Part shown: one piece after another, positions 55,886-64,000 of the stretch
How the letters are laid out: each line of letters opens with the position of its first letter
Numbering within the stretch: the stretch's first letter is position 1
Assembly: GCF_008831285.2 (NCBI RefSeq)
Contig: NC_045138.2
Span: 6,479,205 to 6,543,204, forward strand
Direction of reading: 5' to 3'
DNA length: 64,000 nucleotides
From: Nymphaea colorata
Taxonomy: Eukaryota; Streptophyta; Magnoliopsida; Nymphaeales; Nymphaeaceae
Notes under the pieces: generated by a model
The model's database searches: none
Told to the model about the DNA's origin: nothing
Seen by the model: the letters and a program-made list of their open reading frames with translations, nothing else
Translations under genes and position numbers: made by a program

Positions 55886-56985
55886 TACTATCGGTGTCTT
55901 GATGAAGATGAAGTAAGGGAAATCATCAAAGAATCACATCGAGGAGATGGTGGAGGCCATGTTGGTTACCAAACCCTCACCAAAAATAATTCGAGCAGGA
56001 TATTATTGGCCTACTATGCAAAAAGATTGTCACCAATTTGTCAAAAGATGCAAAGAGTGTCAACTACATGCTCAAGTGATACATGCCCCAGCCTCTCACT
56101 TGCATTCTGTGGCATCTCCTTGGCCATTTTCAATGTGGGCATTTGACGTAGTTGGACCGATATCCCCCGCAGCTTCTAATGGTCATAAGTATTTTCTTGC
56201 TGCAACAGACTATTTTATCAAATGAGTAGAAGTCGTCACACTCAGAAATGTGAAAGGACGTCATGTAGTGTCTTTCATTCATAAAGATCTTCTTTGCAGA
56301 TTTGGAATCCCTCATGATATAGTATCTGATAACGAGACTCATTTCAAAAATGAAAAGATGAGACAACTATGCAGCAAATACTGCATCATGCATGATTTTT
56401 CAACTCCCTACTACCCCCAAGGTAATGGACAAGCGGAGGCCACCAATAAGATCCTGATCCGCATCTTGGAACGGACAGTAGAAACTGGAAGAGACTGGCA
56501 TGAAAGGATGCATAACGCTCTATAGGCATATCGCACCACTATGAGAACTCCAACAAATGCTACTCCAGCATAGTTAGTCTATAGAATGGAAGTAGTCCTA
56601 CCATTACATGTGTTGAAATTCGCTTTGAAACTAGCTTCTCTTAGAGAGCTTTCTCTAAATCATTATCAGCGGAAAATGTTAATGCAACTCGATTTGCTTG
56701 ACGAAAAGAGGCTAAAAGCGGCTGAGCATGATGAAGCTTATCGTCAAAGGGTCACTAGACAATTTGCAAAGCTAGTTATTGAGAGACAGTTCAAAGTGAA
56801 TGAGTTGGTCCTACGATCGGTGGTATACCTCAGAGGACGACTGCATGGTAAGTGGGCACCAAACTGAGAAGGTCCACATGTTGTTAAAGAAGCATTGCCC
56901 CAAAATTCCTACCGACTGACCGATGCTGATGGGGTGGAACTTGCCGATCCTGTTAATGCCCTTCACCTCAAGAAATTCTATGCCT
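55886..56985 (+). pseudogene. Ogre-like integrase, broken
   Basis: A zinc-finger remnant (ESHRGDGGGHVGYQTL in one frame, then FVKRCKECQLHAQ) precedes the core. The core has MWAFDVVGPISPAASNGHKY (first D), IPHDIVSDNETHFKN (second D) and YYPQGNGQAEATNKIL (E). Stops occur near 56,223, 56,523 and 56,572. A C-terminal region with QFKVNELVLR and EGPHVVKEALPQNSYRL ends NALHLKKFYA near 56,985. The catalytic D, D, E are all present. The enzyme would insert cDNA into host DNA. Confidence 0.85.
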
Positions 56986-57084
56986 AGTTCTTTTGTATCA
57001 ACTTTTCAATCAATAACAAATATTTATGTATATTATTCTCAGTTGTGAAACATGATGATTACACTGGGTCATTTTTTTTTTAAT

Positions 57085-57300
57085 TATTATTCAAGGGGCA
57101 CCCATGCAGGCAAAGGGATAAACCTGCCACGTGAGAGCAACCCACGCAGGTAAGGGGTCAAACCTGCAATGCAAGCCAATGCAACCCATTTCAATTGGGT
57201 TAATCCTGAATTCAATATTGGCAAACCCATGCAGGCAATGGGTTAAACCTGCAATATAAGCTCAAACCACCCATTCAGGTAAGGGGCTAAGCCTGAAAAC
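57085..57300. repeat. 3' UTR minisatellite, about five degenerate units of 40-50 bp
   Basis: The unit is built on ACCCATGCAGGCAAAGGG and AAACCTGCAAT. Units vary in length and sequence, and the third has lost the GCAGG word. Tandem repeats between the integrase and the 3' LTR are typical of Ogre-like elements. Confidence 0.8.
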
Positions 57301-57381
57301 ATCTCTCCAAAAATGTTTTGTTTGGAAAATTTGTGGTACTTATATTTGTCACTAAGCACGGATAGCACCGGCTCACTAACA

Positions 57382-57393
57382 AAGAGGGGCATC
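57382..57393 (+). promoter_or_regulatory. Polypurine tract of the Ogre-like element
   Basis: AAGAGGGGCATC stands directly before the LTR start TGTAATC. It is the plus-strand primer. Confidence 0.8.
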
Positions 57394-59514
57394 TGTAATC
57401 ACCCCAAATTTTTCCAAAAAGAATGCCCACTTTTATTAAAAACACAAAACCCAGTTTTTGGATCTAAATTGGTCTAAAACCACAGTCAAATCCAAATTAG
57501 ATCCAAAAACCCAAGTTCAAATCCAAATCAAGCATTTGAGACCCATTTGCCATTCCTTTTGACAAAAAAGCCTCCTTTTAGAGAGTGATTTTGGTCTTTT
57601 TGGTGGACAAGACCCATTTGCCCCTCCTTTTTTACAAAGAACCTCCTTTTAGAGGGTGATTTTGGTCTTTTTAGTAGACAAGAGCCATTTGCCTCTCATT
57701 TTTTACAAAGAACATCCTTCTAGAGGGCGATTTTTGTCTTTTTGGTAAACAAGACCCATTTGCCCCTCCTTTTTTTACAAAGAACCTCCTTTTAGAGGGT
57801 GATTTTGTTCTTTTTGGTGGATGAGACCTATTTGCTCCTCTTTTTTTTATAAAGAAACTCCTTTTAGAGGGTGATTTTGGTCTTTTTGATAAACAAGACC
57901 CATTTGCCCATCTTTTTTTTTACAAAGAACCTCCTTTTAAAGGGTGATTTTGGTCTTTTGGTAAATAAGACTCATTTGTACCTCATTTTTTACAAAGAAC
58001 CACCTTTTAGAGGGCAATTTTGGTCTTTTTTTTTACAAACAAGACCCATTTGCCATTTTTTTTGACAAAAAAACCTCCTTTTAGAGGGCGATTTTGATCT
58101 TTTACAAAAAAAAAAATCAAATTTTAGGTTTTGGCTCCAAAATCCTCTATAAATACCCCTCACTTCCCCCCTCTTGGGCAAGATTGGCCCTTGGGAGAAA
58201 CTCTAGTGTATTCTCATTTGAAGACCTAGAGTTTCTCTTGATCTCTCTCTCTCCCTCCTCCTCTTTTCATTTCTCTCTAACTTAGAACAAGCCACAACCC
58301 TCTTGAAGGCATAATCTTGGAGCTTCACTCAAAGGGATCTTCAAGCTAAGGTGTTCATTTTCCAAAAGCTATTCTCACAAGAGGTATGTAATCAATATCT
58401 CACCTCTTTCTTTCTTCGTTTTCCTCCTCTCCCCATGGCCAAAGGAGATAGCTCACACTCTCTATTTTAGAGTCAAGAGGCTATGCTCAAGTGCACCGGG
58501 AGCATAAGAAGATGAGATCACCTTCCATTACATGATTAAATCATGTTCTTTCTTTTCTTGATTACAGTGTTTTCTCATTGTTCTTCCTCTTCATTAATAT
58601 TTTCTTGTTATTATTGCCATTTCTTTTCTTTGAATATAGTTTGGTTGTTGTTCTCTTTATGTTCTTCTCATCTTTATTTCCCCATGGCCAAAGAGATAGT
58701 ACTTAATCTCTTTTTATAGACAAGAGGCTATGCTCAAGTGCACCAGGAGCATGAAAAAATGAGATGATCCTTCATTTCATAGTTATATTACGCCCTTCTA
58801 GTTGAATCTTTCTCTTCTTATCATCCTCTCTCTTTTTCTCTCTCGCTTTCCTTCATTGAATATTGTCTATATGCTATCAATTCATGCTTGCTTAATTTTT
58901 CATTTATATGTGGATGCACGGTGAGAATGAGAGTGTGGTTCGGGATTCTCTCTTTATTATTATGTTGATTAATTTTCGAGGTCGGGGCTTGTCCAACCCG
59001 GGAAGAACCTTCACGAATTTGTACATGTTAAAGTGCATTTTCATATCATTTCGCGTCAGTTTCTTTTTAATCGACTGATTAGGAACCCTAGTGAGCACCC
59101 TATCGTGTGGTTTGAGTTTTTTTCATACCCAACGGTGGAAAAAACATATTCCCTTGTAACTAATGAAATAACTATGTTTTATGTTTTTCAAAATATTTTC
59201 AAAAGATTCCTTTTTAATATGGCTTTGGAGACTTAGTTTAGCCTTTTGTATGAGTCCAAGCACCCCTTCGGCCTATATGAAACTTGAAGTCGGATGATTT
59301 AACTTATCTTTAGACTCATAAAGTCATACATGCATATACATGTTATATACATATGTGCACATGATGATTCTCTTTATCATTCTCTCTCTATGTTTACATA
59401 TCTCTTTCGAAATTTTTTGTATCAACATAAATGCATATCTATATATGAATCTCTTACTTTCTCTCTCTACAATCTTTTTCTCTTTTCAAGTCAAATGCCT
59501 TCATCTACAAATTT

Positions 59515-59575
<61 letters not shown>

Positions 59576-60687
59576 TTCTCCATTTCTTTTCCTCTAAAAT
59601 CTTTTTCTTTATTCACATCAATGAAGTTTTTACAATCTTTCATATATGTGTATATGTGATTGTATATACACATGTATGTGCATCTTTTCTACCGCCCTCT
59701 CTCTCTCTTTCTTTTAAAAGCTTCATTTTCTTTCTCTACTCAAATTCAAACCTCATTTTTATAAACTTACATATATGTATCTATACGTATATAGATATAC
59801 ATATAGATGTATATGTGTATGTGTGTAGGAATGCATATCTTTCTTCCTTTTAAATCTTCATTTTTTTATTTTCAAGACCTCATTCTCTTCCTCCTTCTCT
59901 AATTTTCTTATAATCAAATATTTCATCTTTGGCATTCTTTTGGACATTTTTCTTCTCCAAGATCATTTTCATTTATCTACTTCATTAAGACCACAACTAA
60001 AATAATGGCCCAATATTGAATTCATGCTTGATGGTCTACAATCCCAATCCATTTTCAAAAACTTTTCTTTCTTATATATGATAACTATAAAAACAAAAAT
60101 CTTAGATATATGTTGTGGTAGGAATGCCTTAGATGATTGTTGTGGTAGGAATGAGTCATTTTTCTTCCATTCATCTTATGATTGATGCATCCATGCATTC
60201 ATTTCCACTCAATGTCACAAGTGAGCACAAGCACATCTCTAAAAGAATTTAAGCAAGATGAGATGGAGCTTTAACTAGGTGGTAACTGAATTAAAGCAAA
60301 ATCTCAAGCCTACTTGAAGTCTTAAGAGGACACTAAAATGACTTCAAAGTGATTCCCCAAGCTTTCCAATGATATTCTCAAGGATTTCCTTCTAGTTTTT
60401 CCAAAATATTTCACATTCTCAAGCAACTCTTCAAGAACCTTTTCAAAAGTTTGAAACATCAAACTTTCAATATTTTTCTACACCGCATATAGAATCAAAG
60501 AGATGTTCAAGTTAAAACGAAATGCATTAATAATAAACATAGCCCTTGAGTTGATTACCCCCGGTAAAGGCGCCGGGAACGGTCGACCCTCGTACTGATG
60601 GGCGAGTCCCTTTCTTTCCTATTTCAAAACAAAAACTCATTTTTCTGGAGCACACCAAAACCAACCAAAAATTTTGGGATGCAAACA
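57394..60687 (+). mobile_element. 3' LTR of the Ogre-like element (3294 bp)
   Basis: Collinear with the 5' LTR. Differences are the 125-bp stretch at 58,205-58,330, a long TA run at 59,519-59,572, and scattered substitutions. It carries the same eight-unit minisatellite (57,540-58,115) and TATA box (58,148). It is followed by AGTTT and by the resumed copia RT. Confidence 0.95.
59519..59572. repeat. (TA)n microsatellite in the 3' LTR
   Basis: About 27 TA units, against only about six at the matching place in the 5' LTR (47,276-47,290). Expanded since insertion. Confidence 0.95.
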
Positions 60688-60692
60688 AGTTT

Positions 60693-61500
60693 GCACTTGC
60701 AAAAGCTTGGGTTCAGAATTGCCAAGACTGATACGTCTCTATTTATTCTCATTGATGGTCAAGTTCAACCCTTTGTGTTAGTTTATGTAGATGATATCAT
60801 TGTTACAGTAAACAAGGAAGAAGTATCAAAGCTCATGTCTCATTTAGGGTAGGAATTTGCAGTGAAGGATTTGGATACATTGCATTACTTTCTTGGGATA
60901 GAGGCCATAGAAATACCTAATGGTCTCACTCTCACACAACAAAAATATATCTTGGATCTTCTATTTAAGGTCAAAATGGAAGAAGTTCGACCTGTCTCTG
61001 CACCAACGGCCACAACAAACATGGAAATTCTGGAGAAAAACTTCATGATGCTACTCTTTGTCGTAGTACAATTGGTGCCTTATATGCAGCTTTGACATGT
61101 CTTGACATTAATCAGGTGTGTCAGTTTATGCGTTCACCTACAAAGACCCATTGGGCAGCTATAAAAATGATCCTAAGATATTCAAAGGCCACTATCCATG
61201 AGGGACTAGTTATAAATGCTTCATCGCAGTTATCTCTGTTTGTTTTTACTAATGCAGATTGGGTCGGCTGCCCTATTGATCAAAGGTCCACCAGGGGATA
61301 TGCCATCTTCCTTGGATAAACATTGGTCACATGGAGCTCCAGAAAACAAAATGTAGTATCCAGGTCAGGCACTAAAGCCGAGTATCAAGCACTAGCAAAT
61401 GCAATGGCTGAGCTTCTATGGATGAAATATTTGGTGCAAGAAATCAATATACATTCCACGCATATTCCAACAATATGGTGTGATAATGTGGGTGCAACCA
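60693..61500 (+). pseudogene. Copia element 2 reverse transcriptase (second copy, right part) and RNase H
   Basis: It resumes exactly where 45,292 stopped: HLQKLGFRIAKTDTSLFILI, then LVYVDDIIVTVNKEEV with the catalytic YVDD, a stop near 60,850, and DTLHYFLGIEAIEIPNG. The RNase H shows ALTCLDINQVCQFMRSPT, LFVFTNADWVGCPIDQRST, VTWSSRKQNVVSRSGTKAEY and IWCDNVGAT. It breaks off at 61,500 at a MITE. No 3' LTR is present. Confidence 0.9.
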
Positions 61501-61501
61501 G

Positions 61502-61918
61502 GGGCGGAGGGAGGGGGGCAGTGCCTGGGCCATGGCCCGGGTGGACTCCATAGGTATGGTATCAGTGGCAGAATCCAACTTGTTTCCATGAATGTTTTAT
61601 CGAGTCATTTAGATTTGCATCTGTTGCTCGAATTTTAGTACAAAATTCTCCTTCTCCCTCCGCCCATACATTCCATTTACATATAACATATATATGTATG
61701 TGTTTGGGGTTGAATAAAATTTCATGTGATTCAGTAAACGGATGGGAAAAAAAATTTATACTTGAAAAATCAAAAGTTTTTATTTTGGCCCGACCCTTCG
61801 CGATGTGTTGGCCCTACCATATTTCGCCGGCCCCACCCAACGTCGCTTCCTCCCTCTCTGGCTCAAAGATCTGGACCGTTTGGCCCTCTCCTGAAAAAAT
61901 TCCTGGCTCCGCCCCTGT
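61502..61918. mobile_element. MITE-like element of the GGCGGAGCC family, truncating the copia RNase H
   Basis: It starts GGGGCGGAGGG and ends TTCCTGGCTCCGCCCCTG. The left junction lies inside the copia IWCDNVGAT codons, but the expected continuation does not resume on the right, so no target duplication is visible. It might be a larger deletion-insertion. An 87-codon frame here is not a gene. Confidence 0.6.
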
Positions 61919-62298
61919 CCTCAAGGGTCTGAATACAGAAATCCAGACACTAATGTTTTAAAGGATATTAGCCTTTTTTATTTTCATTTCTTACAAAGTA
62001 ATAGAGTTTTTATGTTTTTTCTTAAAAAAAAAACGGTTGTTAAAATGACGCATTTGTTTGAGGTTATCTCGTGACGAACAAACCAGAGGAAGAAAAAAAA
62101 GATTTGACTTATTTTTTATTTTGGTTTTGATTGGAACACGTAGAAAAAGCATTTTCCTTTCTTGAGGAGTTGAGTATGGAGGATGGAGCAGGGGTGGTGG
62201 GCATGATCGGTGGCAGATTAATTTGAGTTTTGGCCGTGAAGAAAAACAACACATGATTTTGGGGTTCGCTTTTATTAAATGCTTGTTACTTGTAACTA
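61919..62298. other. Non-coding stretch
   Basis: No gene or repeat that I can support. A minus-strand frame (61,991-62,338) has no recognisable domain. Confidence 0.45.
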
Positions 62299-62415
62299 AC
62301 CATGAATATGGTTCATCTCCCTTCCCCTTTAGGAGCATTTCAAATTCAGTTCGTTTTTCCTTGCATTCTTCTCACTTCACATTCACATTCTTCGATGCCA
62401 GTTGTTGACTAGTTT

Positions 62416-63016
62416 ATTTTGTCGCTCTTTGTTTGTTTGCCTTTTGTAGTTTATTTTGTATTCTTTTATTTTTTAGCTCCTTTGTCATAGTCTTTGTTAT
62501 TGAATTTTTCATTTTATCGGTTATATGTGCACATATAAATAAACAGCACAGCATGTAAGCCAAAGACAAAGTGGGAGTCAAATGCTCTTTGTTGAGATCA
62601 GAGACCAATTGAAATTCACTTATCGTTAAAGTGTACAGCTGATTCCCCCAATGCAACTGATAGATATGTGCTCACCTTTTACATTATTTAATAAAGGTCC
62701 CCATCTATTTCAAGAAACTCCTCTGTAACTTCTATCTATAAGAAATATTAGCATTTTAATTATTTGCTGACCTTGCTGGAATGCAGTGACACTGTCGGGC
62801 TCATCTGGTAAAACCAGAGAGGGAGCCCAGCAACGGAATAATGACTGTGGTCGTATGTAAAATTTTTGGAAACGAACTGAAAATTTACATAGGAGTGGGG
62901 AACAAAGGTTGGAAAAAAAGGGAGGAGGCGGGGCAAAATTTTGATTATAGGGATATAAAAACCCCTCGCTCACGGATCTACCTCCAGGCCTTCTTCCCTC
63001 AAAACCAAGCTAAGAT
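62416..63016 (+). promoter_or_regulatory. 601-bp segment unique to the left arm, with a promoter-like end
   Basis: This stretch interrupts the left arm between ACTAGTTT and TTATGTAGGAGAGG and has no counterpart in the right arm. Near its end GGATATAAAAACCCCTCGC (TATA at 62,954-62,960) lies 77 bp before the ATG at 63,037, a normal promoter spacing. It is either an insertion in the left arm or ancestral sequence lost from the right arm. Confidence 0.5.
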
Positions 63017-63036
63017 TTATGTAGGAGAGGAAGAAA

Positions 63037-63418
63037 ATGTGCAGGCAACCATCTCCTCCTCCAGAATCCTCCTCTTACCTTCTCTTCCCAGACAAAAATT
63101 GCCAGCTCCCCATCAAAGCCATGTCCTCCCTCTCTGACCACGATGACTCCCATAATCGTCAGCTCCCCTCGCTAGTAATCGGATTTGTAAACATAACGGG
63201 TGACTCTGTCATATCTGGCCTGGCGATGGGGATGGAGCCCTTCTGCGGCCAGGCCTACGGCACGCAGCAATGGAAGCTTCTGGACTGCTCCACAGTGGGG
63301 TGGGCTGCTCTGGCTGGCCGTGCCGACTTGCGTGTCAGTCTGCCAAGAGTGGTGATGGTATGAAATCATGGTGGTGCTCTGCGGGCTGCGGGCTGCTGGC
63401 AGACCCAAAGGAGGCGAC
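63037..63418 (+). pseudogene. MATE (DETOXIFICATION-type) transporter fragment, left arm
   Basis: The reading frame starts MCRQPSPPPESSSYLLFP, like the N-termini of some plant MATE carriers, and reaches GFVNITGDSVISGLAMGMEP and FCGQAYGTQQWKLL, the family's conserved first-domain motif (usually MEPICGQAYGA). About 40 residues between SHNRQLP and SLVIGF, containing the first membrane span, are missing. A larger gap follows, joining to TCVSVCQEW-like and EIMVVLCGLLADPK sequence (second half of a MATE) in a shifted frame. Intact members of about 500 residues export metal chelates, alkaloids or hormones with proton or sodium exchange. This fragment cannot transport. Confidence 0.85.
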
Positions 63419-63464
63419 GGTTTCTGTGGATTTTCTGTGGTACGGCCAGGACGAAGACAGTCTC

Positions 63465-63837
63465 ACCACCGTCACCACCTTTGGGTCCACCATCAGCCCG
63501 CAGAACACCACCATGATTTCATAACAACTCCACTCTGGGTAGACGGACACGCAAGTCGGCACGGCCAGTGGAGCAGACCACCCCAAGGCGCAGTACAGAA
63601 ACTTCCATTGCTGCATGTCGTAGGCCTGGCCGCAGAAGGGCTCCATCCCCATCAGCAGGCAAGATATGACGGAGTAACCTGCTATGTTTGCAAATCCGAT
63701 TGCTAGCGAGGGGAGCCGACGATTATGGGAGTCATCGTGGTCGGAGAGGGAGGACGTGGCTTTGATGGGGAGCTCGTCTGGGAAGAAAAGGTAAGAGGAG
63801 GAAGCTGGAGGAGGAGATTAGATGGTGGCTTGCACAT
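63465..63837 (-). pseudogene. MATE transporter fragment, right arm (inverted copy)
   Basis: On the minus strand an ATG at 63,837 starts MCKPPSNLLLQLPP, which shifts frame against the left arm by a small deletion near 63,770. In the correct frame it gives SLAIGFANIAGYSVISC, MGMEPFCGQAYDMQQWKF, LAVPTCVSVYPEWSCYEIM and CGLMVDPK. The internal gene deletions are the same as in the left arm. This copy keeps the TCVSV-x-x-EW segment in one frame, which the left arm has lost. Confidence 0.85.
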
Positions 63838-64000
63838 TCTCTTTTCATCCTCTGCTACGTAAAACTAGTAAACAGCTGGCATCGAAGAATGTGAAAGTGA
63901 AGAGAGAAGAAAAGAATGCAAGGAAAGAGGAGCTGAATTTGAAATGCTCTTAAAGGGGAAGGGAGAAGGAGAATATTCATAGTGGCTCCTCCTCCTCCTC

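Larger units (their letters stand above)
45293..60687 (+). mobile_element. Full-length Ogre/Tat-like Ty3-gypsy retrotransposon (15.4 kb)
   Basis: Both LTRs start TGTAATCACCCC and end GGATGCAAACA, and the 5-bp duplication AGTTT flanks the element (45,288-45,292 and 60,688-60,692). The order is LTR, TGG primer site, leader, extra ORF, gag, protease, intron-like gap, RT, RNase H, second RNase H, integrase, tandem repeats, polypurine tract, LTR. The long LTRs, extra ORF before gag, pre-RT intron and double RNase H are the known hallmarks of the Ogre/Tat lineage. Stops and frameshifts in most domains indicate that it is now non-autonomous. Confidence 0.95.
62299..64000. repeat. Convergent inverted repeat of a deleted MATE gene
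   Basis: The left arm is 62,299-62,415 plus 63,017-63,418, and the right arm is about 63,465-63,990. Outer words CCCTTCCCCTTTAGGAGCAT and ATGCTCTTAAAGGGGAAGGG, and inner words ATGGGGATGGAGCCCTTCTG and CAGAAGGGCTCCATCCCCAT, pair exactly or nearly so. The centre near 63,440 is a short spacer of about 45 bp. Both arms carry the same internal gene deletions, so the gene shrank first and was then inverted-duplicated. A transcript through both arms would fold back on itself. The right arm may run past the window end. Confidence 0.9.

Noticed and set aside
45411-58115. CRISPR-like arrays at the 71-bp LTR repeats
   Set aside because: Units are contiguous variants with no unique spacers, occur in both LTRs of a plant retrotransposon, and have no cas genes. 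They are minisatellites.

Overview
The window is nuclear DNA of a flowering plant. It is AT-rich, intron-era eukaryotic sequence dominated by plant-type transposable elements: Ty1-copia, Ty3-gypsy of the Ogre/Tat type, L1-type LINEs, MITEs and foldback elements. It also carries fragments of plant gene families (a calmodulin-like protein and a MATE efflux carrier). Nothing points to a bacterium, organelle or virus. The species cannot be named from the sequence.

Layout. 1-7.0 kb: old segmental and inverted duplications, with no intact gene. 7.2-10.3 kb: a dead L1-type LINE on the minus strand. 10.35-17.8 kb: a copia element with both LTRs, whose pol region has been replaced by an inverted, LTR-less piece of an Ogre-like gypsy. 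17.8-18.9 kb: a second LINE remnant. 19.4-31.3 kb: MITEs, two copies of a foldback element, a large inverted repeat whose loop is a gypsy RT/RNase H fragment, and dispersed copies of the 3-7 kb repeat family. 33.2-33.8 kb: the only convincing intact host gene, an intronless calmodulin-like protein (minus strand) with a TATA box. 35-41.5 kb: more MITEs, a tandem duplication split by a MITE, and a possible exon remnant. 41.7-61.5 kb: a degenerate copia element split by a 15.4-kb Ogre-like gypsy (45,293-60,687). That element has 3.1-3.3 kb LTRs, a 5-bp target duplication, an extra ORF before gag, an intron-like gap before RT and a second RNase H. 62.3-64.0 kb: a convergent inverted repeat of an internally deleted MATE gene.

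How the parts relate. Most coding-looking sequence is retroelement sequence with stops and frameshifts. The nesting gives relative ages: the copia at 41.7 kb is older than the Ogre-like element inside it; the inverted repeat at 20.5 kb is older than the 133-bp element in one of its arms; and the tandem repeat at 38.6 kb is older than the MITE in its first copy. Two loci may still affect host biology: the CML gene, whose 3' flank is tandemly duplicated and also has a decayed copy at 2 kb, and the MATE inverted repeat, whose transcript could fold into a hairpin. No wholly new defence or metabolic system is evident. The most unusual items are the MATE inverted repeat, the copia/gypsy chimera, the foldback element with a captured gypsy fragment, and the extra ORF of the Ogre-like element.
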